Shown here piece by piece: positions 7,182-15,111 of a DNA stretch of 64,000 nucleotides. This DNA is from Fimbriimonadaceae bacterium (GTDB lineage Bacteria > Armatimonadota > Fimbriimonadia > Fimbriimonadales > Fimbriimonadaceae): positions 372,001 through 436,000 of the forward strand of contig CP075365.1 of NCBI GenBank assembly GCA_019454125.1, read 5' to 3'. The notes beneath the pieces were generated by a model. The model had not been told where the DNA came from. It was given only the letters and a program-made list of their open reading frames with translations, and searched no databases. Position 1 is the first letter of the stretch; every line of letters begins with the position of its first letter. Both the position numbers and the translations under genes were made by a program.

Positions 7182-9113
7182 ATGGCGCAGCGTAAGGTCG
7201 TGGTCGTCGGAGGAGGGTTGGCGGGGCTCATGACCGCCATGAAGTTGGCGGAGGCGGGGCACAAGGTGCAGGTCTTCAGCATCGTCCCGGTCAAGCGGAG
7301 CCACAGCGTGTGCGCCCAGGGCGGCATCAACGGGGCCGTGAACCTGCGGGGCGAGGGCGACTCGCCCTACCTGCACTTCGAGGACACGATCACGGGCGGC
7401 GACTTCCTGAACCACCAGCCCCCGGTCATGCGCATGGCCGAGCGCGCCCCCGCCATCATCTATCTCCTCGACCGCATGGGCGTCCCTTTCAACCGCACCG
7501 ACGAGGGGCTACTCAGCTTCCGCCGGTTCGGCGGCACCCTCAAGCACCGCACCGCCTACGCCGGCGCGACGACGGGGCAGCAGCTGCTCTACGCGCTGGA
7601 CGAGCAGTGTCGCCGGTTCGAAGCGGGCGGGCAGCTCGAAAAATACGAGGGATGGGAGTTCATCGGGCTGATCAAGGACGGCCAGGGGCGGTGCCGCGGC
7701 ATCGTCGGGCAGGACATGCGCACGATGAAGATCGAGTCTTTTCCGGCGGACGCAGTCGTGATCGCCAGCGGCGGCAACGGCGTGATCTTCGGCCGCAGCA
7801 CGAACTCGATCATCAACACAGGCAACCCGGTGAGCATCTGTTATGAGCAAGGCGCGGTCTACGGCAACCCCGAGATGGTGCAGATCCACCCGACCGCCAT
7901 CCCCGGCGAGGACAAGTGCCGGCTGATGAGCGAGTCCGTGCGCGGCGAGGGAGGACGGCTCTGGACGCCGCGCGACCCGATGGACGGGCGACCCGCGGCT
8001 CAGATACCCGAAGCCGACCGGTGGTACTTCTGCGAAGAGCTCGACCCGGTCTACGGCAACCTGCTGAGCCGCGACCTCGTGAGCTTCACGATCTATTGCG
8101 TCTGCCGCATTGGCCGGGGCGTGAAGGGGATGCAGCAGGTCTACCTGGACATCGGCCACCTGCACCGAGAGAAGGGGTGGAGCCGCGAGCTGATCAACGA
8201 CAAGCTCGGCGGCGTGCTCGAGATCTATGAGAAGTTCATGCGCGAGGATCCGATCGACAACCCGATGCGGATCTATCCGGCCGTTCACTATACGATGGGC
8301 GGGCTCTGGGTGGACTATGAGAAGGGCACGGACGGCGCGACGCTGGACGTCGGTTCTCCCCGCAACCAGATGACCTCCATCCCGGGGCTCTATGCGGCCG
8401 GCGAGTGTGAATACCAGTACCACGGGGCAAACCGGCTCGGGGCGAACGCGTTGCTGACGTGCCTCACCGGCGGCGAGCTCGCCGCGCTCGGCGTGCAGGC
8501 GTACCTGCAGAAGATGGAGGTCTCGGCGGAAGACCTGCCGTCCTCGGCCCGGGACGAAGCTCGGGCCCAGCGCCAGGCGGAGTACGACGGTCTGCGCCAG
8601 AGCAAGGGGGCGGAGAACCCCTACCAGCTCGCGGCCGAGCTCCAAGAGCTGATGTGGAACAACTGCGGCATCTGGCGGCTCCAGCGAGACCTCCTGGCCA
8701 CCCGCGACCGCCTGCAGGAGCTGGGCGAACGGGCCGACCGTTGCGGCCTGCTCGACGAGTCCGGCTGGCAAAACCAGGCCATTCCCTACGTGCGGACGGT
8801 CAAGCACATGGTCGAGATGAGCAAGGCCATCGTCGGCGGAGCGATCATCCGGGATGAGAGCCGGGGCGCGCACTTCAAGCTGGACACGCCGGAGCGGGAC
8901 GACGAGAAGTGGCTGGTCACGACCAAGGCGGCATGGACGCCAGGCGGGCCGGAGTTCGACCTTAGCGAGAAAGTCGAGACCAACGTCATGGCCCCCCGAC
9001 CCAGGAAATACCGCATCAACCAGAACAAGGTCGTGCGAGAGATCATGGGCGCGGACTTCTTTGAGAAGGCGGGGCTGGGCAAGGCGGACGAGGCGGCACC
9101 GGTCGGGCCCTGA
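7182..9113 (+). CDS. sdhA: Succinate dehydrogenase/fumarate reductase flavoprotein subunit
   Basis: 643 residues from ATG after AGGAGA. The N-terminal Rossmann motif VVVGGGLAGLMTAMKLAEAG binds FAD. RSHSVCAQGG places the covalent-FAD histidine at H41. Later blocks include AVVIASGGNGVIFG, MVQIHPTAIPG, RDLVSF, and ALLTCLTGGELAA near the FAD-binding C-terminus. The sequence resembles the Bacillus/epsilon-type SdhA rather than the E. coli type. It oxidises succinate to fumarate in the TCA cycle/complex II. No iron-sulfur (sdhB) or membrane-anchor (sdhC) gene is adjacent: the upstream gene is divergent and the downstream one convergent. L-aspartate oxidase is less likely given the motifs and length. 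Confidence 0.85.
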   Translation: MAQRKVVVVGGGLAGLMTAMKLAEAGHKVQVFSIVPVKRSHSVCAQGGINGAVNLRGEGDSPYLHFEDTITGGDFLNHQPPVMRMAERAPAIIYLLDRMGVPFNRTDEGLLSFRRFGGTLKHRTAYAGATTGQQLLYALDEQCRRFEAGGQLEKYEGWEFIGLIKDGQGRCRGIVGQDMRTMKIESFPADAVVIASGGNGVIFGRSTNSIINTGNPVSICYEQGAVYGNPEMVQIHPTAIPGEDKCRLMSESVRGEGGRLWTPRDPMDGRPAAQIPEADRWYFCEELDPVYGNLLSRDLVSFTIYCVCRIGRGVKGMQQVYLDIGHLHREKGWSRELINDKLGGVLEIYEKFMREDPIDNPMRIYPAVHYTMGGLWVDYEKGTDGATLDVGSPRNQMTSIPGLYAAGECEYQYHGANRLGANALLTCLTGGELAALGVQAYLQKMEVSAEDLPSSARDEARAQRQAEYDGLRQSKGAENPYQLAAELQELMWNNCGIWRLQRDLLATRDRLQELGERADRCGLLDESGWQNQAIPYVRTVKHMVEMSKAIVGGAIIRDESRGAHFKLDTPERDDEKWLVTTKAAWTPGGPEFDLSEKVETNVMAPRPRKYRINQNKVVREIMGADFFEKAGLGKADEAAPVGP

Positions 9114-9119
9114 CCGAGC

Positions 9120-9521
9120 CTATCGAAAGTGGCCCACGAGGCGTTGCACGGCAATGGCCGTGACCGCTGGCACAAGGCCCGTGATGCCAAGAGCCAGCGG
9201 TATGAGCGGCCTGAGTTCGTTCGGGATCTGAGTTGGCACCAATAAGACCACTGCGGCGGCAACAAGGCACCAGCTGGAAAACGCAAACGCCAACAGAAAT
9301 CCTGGTGTCGGCGGGCACCGCTTCAAGACAACCCTGCTCGCGATTTCAGCCAGGAAAAGTGTGGCCGCGGCAAGCGACGTGTTCGTCAAGAAGCCTACGA
9401 TGCTATTGTTGAAGAAGAAAAGGACGCTCGCCAAGGGCACACCGCTCGCCGCGTAGGACAAAAACCTGAGGCGGCCATCCGCGTCTTTGTCGGCTACAAC
9501 CTTTCTTGGATCTGACCGCAC
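9120..9521 (-). CDS. Small integral membrane protein
   Basis: 133 residues from GTG. Three to four predicted membrane helices: about residues 22-45 (ASGVPLASVLFFFNNSIVGF), 48-66, 73-96 and 105-125. It overlaps the end of the upstream prepilin by 28 bases, so it is the last gene of a three-gene unit (10581 to 9120) whose base composition is lower in GC than its neighbours. No family recognised. It might anchor or assemble the prepilin, but that is only an inference from linkage. Confidence 0.5.
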   Translation of the reverse strand: MRSDPRKVVADKDADGRLRFLSYAASGVPLASVLFFFNNSIVGFLTNTSLAAATLFLAEIASRVVLKRCPPTPGFLLAFAFSSWCLVAAAVVLLVPTQIPNELRPLIPLALGITGLVPAVTAIAVQRLVGHFR

Positions 9522-10207
9522 TGCTCTTCCATGATTTTCTGCTCGAAATCGGCAAACAGCCAGGGATTACCGCTGCATTCTACGGTTTGGCCCTGCTTGT
9601 TCCTAATCGATACCTTAGTGAACACTCTCCGTACGACGCTGGTATCCTCGAGAAGCCGCAAGTAAACGCCCTTGCGCATTGCTAATAGCAAGGGCTCTAT
9701 AACGCCGCCACTTTCGGACTCGCTGGGGCTTAAGTCAATTAACCAGCCTAAGTTTGAAGAGGCTTTTGCCAACTCGGCATCCGAGACGTTTGCGTCCCGC
9801 GAACCTACGAACGAGAGTTTGTACGGTCGAGGGTGAACGGATTTATCACCCAACCTGCCCCTGGAGAGCTGCCTCATAACAATGTTTGAGTAGCCTTCCT
9901 GGGTGGGATCAAGGGGTGCAGTACAAAGGCTCGATTGAACCTGGCCCGCCTCGACAAGCTCGAAGCAACTTCTAACCTTGAGACCGTTTGCCTCCGAATA
10001 GATTTGGGCTGCTAGTCCAAGTTGGTGGAGCCTAGACGTGGAGTCCGACTGCATCGCCTGTCGCTTTGAAGTGATAAACACTGGTTGCAACACCAAGAAG
10101 AGGATCGCCGCGATAGCGACAACGATCAAAACCTCTATCAGGCTCAAACCGCGGCAATCCAGCGCAGATCCCCTAGCGGCTTCCTTTGGGCCAGCTATGG
10201 AATACAT
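9494..10207 (-). CDS. Divergent type IV prepilin-like protein
   Basis: 237 residues from ATG 10207, which overlaps the stop of the upstream Cys-rich gene by 13 bases; GGAAGGA lies just upstream. The leader is longer than in the other prepilins and ends DCRG before LSLIEVLIVVAIAAILFLVL, so here -1 is Gly and the hydrophobic helix differs from the three DUF1559-like proteins. The globular domain contains three cysteines and no H-x-DG ending. Codons are distinctly less GC-rich than in flanking genes. Likely a separately acquired pseudopilin, co-expressed with the secreted Cys-rich protein and the small membrane protein. Confidence 0.65.
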   Translation of the reverse strand: MYSIAGPKEAARGSALDCRGLSLIEVLIVVAIAAILFLVLQPVFITSKRQAMQSDSTSRLHQLGLAAQIYSEANGLKVRSCFELVEAGQVQSSLCTAPLDPTQEGYSNIVMRQLSRGRLGDKSVHPRPYKLSFVGSRDANVSDAELAKASSNLGWLIDLSPSESESGGVIEPLLLAMRKGVYLRLLEDTSVVRRVFTKVSIRNKQGQTVECSGNPWLFADFEQKIMEEQCGQIQERL

Positions 10208-10581
10208 GTTCCTTCCGGACATTCGGGCGCGTATTCGTGACCTATGCATCCGCCTACCATCACATCCCCGCACAGGGTGTATTGTCCGTTTTGGCACGTG
10301 TAAGGAAGATAGGTTCTCTTCCACTTTTCCTGCAGTGCCCCTATCGGACTGCAGGTGAACGAATACTTCGTGAACGTTTGCTGGTACTGAAACTGTTGTT
10401 CACAGACTTGGCAACGCTCGGTTTGAATCTTTACTTTGTCCAGCTTTCTCACAAGCGGGCAACCCGGATCTTCCAGCGGGCTCGCTGGTGGCACGATCTT
10501 TGGAACAGCTGATGCCGAAAGATACGCACTTGCGGACGAGATAAGACTTGCGACAACTGTCATCCACCAGAATTGTTTCAT
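10195..10581 (-). CDS. Secreted cysteine-rich protein
   Basis: 128 residues from ATG. The Sec signal peptide covers about residues 1-23 (WMTVVASLISSASAYLSASA). The mature part has nine cysteines, including CQVC, TCSP, YTCQNG and a C-terminal cluster GGCIGHEYAPECPEGTCIP. That suggests a disulfide-stabilised or metal-binding surface protein. A TATAGT box lies about 20 bases before the ATG. It heads the low-GC three-gene unit with the divergent prepilin and a membrane protein. No homologous family recognised. Confidence 0.55.
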   Translation of the reverse strand: MKQFWWMTVVASLISSASAYLSASAVPKIVPPASPLEDPGCPLVRKLDKVKIQTERCQVCEQQFQYQQTFTKYSFTCSPIGALQEKWKRTYLPYTCQNGQYTLCGDVMVGGCIGHEYAPECPEGTCIP

Positions 10582-10730
10582 GGCTACCTGATCGTACTAT
10601 AAGAAATTCGGACACTGGAAGGGGGGGGACTAAAGACCTAGGGGCTCGTGCCACGCCGAGCTAACGGCACAATGTCAGCGCCCTTTCCACGCAAACCTGC
10701 GGAGCGGAAGACGACGGGAAGGCAGCAAAC

Positions 10731-10762
10731 AAAAAGGAGGGGCGCCGTGGCGGCACCCCTCT
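10731..10762 (-). terminator. Rho-independent terminator of the PEP-CTERM gene
   Basis: On the minus strand a GAGGGG/CCCCTC stem, extended after one mismatch by a GCC/GGC pairing, is followed by CTTTTTG. It lies about 25 bases beyond the stop of the PEP-CTERM gene. Confidence 0.8.
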
Positions 10763-10784
10763 GTCTATCCTTGCTTTCGGTCGC

Positions 10785-11399
10785 TTACTTGCGGCGGCGT
10801 CGGGCGGCCAAGGCGGCCAAGCCCGTACCGAGGGCCAGCATCGTGGCCGGTTCCGGCACCGGCGCATAGGTGTCCACCTGGAACACGGTGCCATTGATGA
10901 CGTTCGCCACGCCGTCCCGATAAGACGTCGCGTTCGAGAGCGCCCAGAAGACCGTGCTGTTCGTGCCCGGGCCCAGCTGGTTACCGCCGACGCGTGCGAA
11001 GTCGTAACCGATGTTGTCGACCGAGCGGTCAGCCGTGAGCGCGGTCATGCCGAACATGGGGAAGCCGGCCGAGGTGGCATCGTGCTGGGCGACGGCGCTC
11101 GTGAAGCCGGTCCAACCGGTGGCCGTCATGCGCGCGATGTGGTCCGCACTGGTCGAATTGTTCTGGATGACCCAGGCGAAGATCAGGTTGTTGCCGAAGG
11201 CAGCGTTCGTAGCCACGATCGACGTGAGGGAACCCTGGATGTTGGGGTCGCTGAAGTTGACGGTCTTGCTCGCGAGGATGTTCAGCGAGGGCGTGCTCAC
11301 GATCGGCACGTTGACCTGCTGGTTGATCCCGACGGCAGTCTGGGCCGAGGCCACCACAGACCCCGAAGCCAGAACCATCATGGGAAGGTATCGTTTCAT
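10785..11399 (-). CDS. PEP-CTERM sorting-domain protein
   Basis: 204 residues. ATG 11399 follows AGGAGAGAG at good spacing. The N-terminal signal peptide is MKRYLPMMVLASGSVVASA. The C-terminus VPEPATMLALGTGLAALAAR followed by RRRK is a textbook PEP-CTERM tripartite signal: VPEP, hydrophobic helix, Arg-rich tail. The signal is recognised by an exosortase not present in this window. The body is Asn/Thr-rich and beta-like, with no catalytic motif. Probably a surface or extracellular-matrix protein. A TACAAT -10-like box lies at 11449-11454. Monocistronic. Confidence 0.85.
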   Translation of the reverse strand: MKRYLPMMVLASGSVVASAQTAVGINQQVNVPIVSTPSLNILASKTVNFSDPNIQGSLTSIVATNAAFGNNLIFAWVIQNNSTSADHIARMTATGWTGFTSAVAQHDATSAGFPMFGMTALTADRSVDNIGYDFARVGGNQLGPGTNSTVFWALSNATSYRDGVANVINGTVFQVDTYAPVPEPATMLALGTGLAALAARRRRK

Positions 11400-11586
11400 C
11401 AAATTTCTCTCTCCTACTGCCGAGCCCCTTATCGGAGCCGCGACAGTAATTGTATGCGAGAAAAGCTAGACGAGTGACATACCCGCCCTCTTGTTCAGAC
11501 TCCAGAAGCAAAAAAAGTGCGGGGGCGGGTCTAAATCCCCTCGTAACCATTACGTAGGTAATTTTTGCTCCGGCCCCAAATCGCCA

Positions 11587-12195
11587 ATGACCCTCCTTGA
11601 GACCGTCAGCATCCTCTTCTCCGCGGCGCTCACCGTAAGCTTCGTGCGGAACCTGCGCGGGGGCACTCTGGCGCGCGATTACAAGGCCCTCCGCTCGCTC
11701 CGCGGCTGGGCCTGGGTGCCTGCGCTCCTGGGCTCGTGGGTCACTCTTGCCGCCATCCTCGCCACCGGCATCCTCCTAGTCACGGCGCTCCCGCAGGTCA
11801 TGGGCTTCTCCTGGCTACAGCTGCTCGCCACCCCGGAGGAAGCCCCTTCAGCCGGGCAAAACTTGGCCCTGGGGGGCTTGCGCATCCCTTGGTTCGCGTG
11901 GGTTTTTTGGGCGCTGCTCATGGTCAACGTGCCGCGACTGGCCATGAACGAGGAGATCGCCTTTCGAAAGGGCCACCGAGGCTGTCGCGCGGTCATCTGG
12001 CAGTCGCTGAAGTTTGGCCTCGCCCATTGCCTGGTCGGCATTCCGCTCGGTTTCGGCTTTGCGCTCACCCTCGGGGGGCTGTGGTTCGCCGCCAACTACC
12101 TGCGGGGCGGGCTCCGCCGCGCGGCCGCCGTCCACACCCTCTACAACTGGACGGTTCTGGGGCTCGCGGCCCTTTGGCTGGCAGGCGTTCTCTGA
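11587..12195 (+). CDS. CPBP family intramembrane glutamic endopeptidase
   Basis: 202 residues from ATG 11587; upstream in-frame starts have no membrane-protein character. Predicted helices alternate with short loops. All three CPBP (Abi/Rce1) motifs are present: NEEIAFRKG (EExxxR), FGLAHCLVG (FxxxH) and HTLYNW (HxxxN). These form the active site of Rce1-type CAAX proteases; bacterial members act in peptide maturation, bacteriocin self-immunity or unknown roles. It is followed 29 bases later by polA on the same strand but no functional link is evident. Confidence 0.75.
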   Translation: MTLLETVSILFSAALTVSFVRNLRGGTLARDYKALRSLRGWAWVPALLGSWVTLAAILATGILLVTALPQVMGFSWLQLLATPEEAPSAGQNLALGGLRIPWFAWVFWALLMVNVPRLAMNEEIAFRKGHRGCRAVIWQSLKFGLAHCLVGIPLGFGFALTLGGLWFAANYLRGGLRRAAAVHTLYNWTVLGLAALWLAGVL

Positions 12196-12224
12196 CCGGA
12201 CAGGGGCAGGGGTAAGGTTGAAGC

Positions 12225-14807
12225 GTGGCTCGCAAGCGGCTCGTGATCATCGACGGGTACAGCCTGCTCTTCCGCTCCTTCTACGGCACCAGGTTTCTCA
12301 GCACGAGCAAGGGGGTTCCGACCAACGCCCTCTTCGGATTCGTCAACACGCTTGTCGCGATGTTGAACGACTATAAGCCAGATGCGATCGTCGTCGCCTT
12401 GGACGCGCCTGGAAAGACGTTTCGCCATACCGAGTTCTCAGAGTACAAAGGGACGCGCCGCGAGACGCCTTCCGAGCTGCAAAGCCAACTCGCCTTTTCG
12501 CGAGAGATGATCTCCGCGCTCAATATTCCGACTCTCGAACTTGTCGGGTACGAGGCGGACGACATCATCGGGACCCTTTCGCTCAAGGCACGTGAGAGCG
12601 AATACGACACTTTGATCGTGAGCGGCGACCGCGACAGCTTTCAACTTATCGACGAGAGCGTTACCGTCCTCATGCCCCAAACCGGAGGCGGCCATAAGCT
12701 TTATGACGTGGCAGCAGTCGTGGAGCGGTTTCAATTCCAGCCCCTGCAGATGATCGACTATAAGGCGCTCGCAGGGGACGCGAGCGACAACATACCGGGC
12801 GTACCGAAAATCGGGGACAAATCGGCCACGGTCCTGCTGGAACAATTCGGGACTGTCGAAGGGATCATCGAGCGTTTCGACGAAGTACCGCCAAAGTTTC
12901 AAAAGCTCATCGAACCTTATATCGAGCAGATGAAGCTCTCGAAGCGTCTGGCGACGATCGCACGGGACGCACCGGTCCAATACGATTGCGCACCCTATAC
13001 AATAGACGAAGAGCATGTCGCCCAGATTCGCGACATGATGGAGTCCCTGGAATTCAAGGCTTTATCGCGGCGGCTCGAAAACGCCCTAGGGCCTTACCGC
13101 ACAGCCTCGGCCGACCGCGCAGCTGCCGAAGTCGGGATCGAGAATCTAGAGCTTGAGATCAAGCCCCCGGTCACATCCTATGAAGAACTGCGTTCCTGGG
13201 TCAGTGACCAAGCCTTTTCCCTTGTTCCTCATACAGAATCTGTCCAGCCTTCGATGTTTGAGGAGAGCCGCCCGGAATACTTTGTCGGGTTGGGGGGAGT
13301 GGTCCGCAGCGTGCCACTGGAGTTCGTCGAGGCTCTGATGCATGCAACCGCAGCACAAGCTATCGGGCACGACTTAAAGCCGACCTATAAGCGTTTTGCC
13401 TTGGACGGCGCGGTGCCGCGCTTCGACTCCATGCTTGCCGGCTATGTGCTTCAGTCCGGACGGTCTGGATACGACATAAACGACCTGAGCCTCGCTTACC
13501 TCGAAGTTCCCGCAAGAACCCCAGAACTTCAGGCGAGCGCCCTCCACTACTTGGAGAAAGCCCTTGGCGACCGACTGGACAAAGAGGGTCAGACCAAGGT
13601 CTTCAAGGAGATCGAAATGCCGCTGGTTCCGATCCTCGCAAAGATGGAGACTACAGGGATTGCCGTCGACCGCACGTGTTTGGAATCCTTGTCGGGATCG
13701 CTCGACGTCAGCATCGGCCAGTGCCAAACTTTGGTCTACGAGCTTGCAGGGGGAGAGTTTAATATCTCGTCGCCAAAGCAGATCGGCGAAGTCCTCTTTG
13801 AGAAGCTCGCCCTTCCGGGCGGACGCAAGACGAAGACAGGTTGGGCCACTGGTGCGGAGATCCTTGCGGAAATGGAGCACCCGGTCGCGCGAGAAATCGT
13901 CAATTATCGGGAGCTGACAAAACTTAAAGGCACCTACGCCGACGCCCTCCCGAAACTCATTGCCTTCGACGGACGCATCCATACGACGTACAACCAGACT
14001 GTGGCCGCGACCGGTCGTCTTAGCTCGAACGATCCCAACCTCCAGAACATTCCTGTTAGAACCGAACTTGGGCGGCAGATTCGAAAGGCTTTCGTGGCTT
14101 CTCCCGGCTTCATGCTCGCCTCGTTCGACTACTCACAAATCGAGCTGCGCATTCTCGCCCATATGGCGCAAGACCCGAACCTCGTCGAGGCGTTCGAGAA
14201 GAGGGAGGACGTCCACACCGTGACGGCGTCGCTTATGTTCCATCAATCGCTGGAAGACACCACAAAGGAACAACGGAGACTAGCGAAACTCCTTAACTAC
14301 GCCGTGCTCTATGGCGTCACAGACTTTGGACTTTCTAACCAGTTAGGCGAGGGCTTTTCACGCTCGGACGCGGCTGCGCTCATCAACCAGTACAACGAAC
14401 GTTTCCCGGCGGTAAAGGCGTTCATGGGCGCGGTGGTGGACGAGGCGAGGGCCAAAGGCTTCACCACCACGCTGCTGGGCCGGAGGAGGTACTTTCCAGA
14501 GATCCATGCCGCCAACCGCGGCATTCGCCAATACGCCGAGCGCCAAGCGATGAACGCGCCGCTCCAGGGCACGGCGGCCGATATGATCAAGCTCGCGATG
14601 ATCCGCGTGGCCCGGTTGCTGGAAGGCAAGCGGACGAGGCTCCTGCTCCAGGTCCACGACGAGCTGCTCTTCGAGGTCGCCCTGGGCGAGGAAGACCTCT
14701 TCGGCCCCATCCGCAAGGCGATGGAGGACGCGCTCCCGCTCAACATCCCCGTCGAGGTCGACGGGAAAATCGGGCCGAACTGGCTCGAAATGTCGCCGCT
14801 GCCTTAG
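12225..14807 (+). CDS. polA: DNA polymerase I
   Basis: 860 residues from GTG. Residues 1-290 are an intact 5'-nuclease (FEN) domain with VGYEADDIIGTL, SGDRDSFQL and DASDNIPGVPKIGDKSA. Residues about 305-470 keep the 3'-5' exonuclease fold (GHDLKPTYK, DSMLAGYVLQ) but lack the DxE metal motif, so proofreading is probably absent. The polymerase domain has motif A SFDYSQIELR, motif B RRLAKLLNYAVLYG and motif C QVHDELLFEV. In motif B the residue equivalent to E. coli F762 is Tyr692. The enzyme fills gaps and processes Okazaki primers. The first 2.2 kb is less GC-rich (near 55 %) than the last 0.4 kb (about 65 %). Confidence 0.97.
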   Translation: MARKRLVIIDGYSLLFRSFYGTRFLSTSKGVPTNALFGFVNTLVAMLNDYKPDAIVVALDAPGKTFRHTEFSEYKGTRRETPSELQSQLAFSREMISALNIPTLELVGYEADDIIGTLSLKARESEYDTLIVSGDRDSFQLIDESVTVLMPQTGGGHKLYDVAAVVERFQFQPLQMIDYKALAGDASDNIPGVPKIGDKSATVLLEQFGTVEGIIERFDEVPPKFQKLIEPYIEQMKLSKRLATIARDAPVQYDCAPYTIDEEHVAQIRDMMESLEFKALSRRLENALGPYRTASADRAAAEVGIENLELEIKPPVTSYEELRSWVSDQAFSLVPHTESVQPSMFEESRPEYFVGLGGVVRSVPLEFVEALMHATAAQAIGHDLKPTYKRFALDGAVPRFDSMLAGYVLQSGRSGYDINDLSLAYLEVPARTPELQASALHYLEKALGDRLDKEGQTKVFKEIEMPLVPILAKMETTGIAVDRTCLESLSGSLDVSIGQCQTLVYELAGGEFNISSPKQIGEVLFEKLALPGGRKTKTGWATGAEILAEMEHPVAREIVNYRELTKLKGTYADALPKLIAFDGRIHTTYNQTVAATGRLSSNDPNLQNIPVRTELGRQIRKAFVASPGFMLASFDYSQIELRILAHMAQDPNLVEAFEKREDVHTVTASLMFHQSLEDTTKEQRRLAKLLNYAVLYGVTDFGLSNQLGEGFSRSDAAALINQYNERFPAVKAFMGAVVDEARAKGFTTTLLGRRRYFPEIHAANRGIRQYAERQAMNAPLQGTAADMIKLAMIRVARLLEGKRTRLLLQVHDELLFEVALGEEDLFGPIRKAMEDALPLNIPVEVDGKIGPNWLEMSPLP

Positions 14808-15052
14808 TTGTGGTTTACGGGCGGGGCGACGGGACGCGCCTGCACCCGGATCGCTTGCGGGCTTGGTCGACGCCGCGCGACGTACCAGATGGCCATGCCG
14901 AACATGAGGAGCATCACCACTCCGTCGTCCAACCAGCCGATGAGCGGGATCAAGTCGGGCACGATGTCGATGGGCGAGACCCCATAGACCAACCCGACGA
15001 GGATCGGGAAGAGGGCTCTCCAGGCAGACGGGGCGCCATTGCTTCGCGTCAT
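14804..15052 (-). CDS. DUF1232 (YkvA-like) small membrane protein
   Basis: 82 residues from ATG. Shows the DUF1232 hallmark SPIDIVPDLIPLIGWLDD between two hydrophobic segments, then a basic tail. Family members are inner-membrane proteins of unknown function. The stop codon overlaps that of polA (TTAG), so the two genes converge with a four-base overlap. Confidence 0.85.
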   Translation of the reverse strand: MTRSNGAPSAWRALFPILVGLVYGVSPIDIVPDLIPLIGWLDDGVVMLLMFGMAIWYVARRRPSPQAIRVQARPVAPPVNHN

Positions 15053-15111
15053 GGGCAGTTCGACGGTATTGGGGCGCCTTCCGTTCGCGGCCCAGCCCCT
15101 TCGTCCTGGGA

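Noticed and set aside
11403-11460. Possible riboswitch in the PEP-CTERM gene leader
   Set aside because: The sequence has some pairing but lacks the conserved cores of c-di-GMP or other classes I can recognise.
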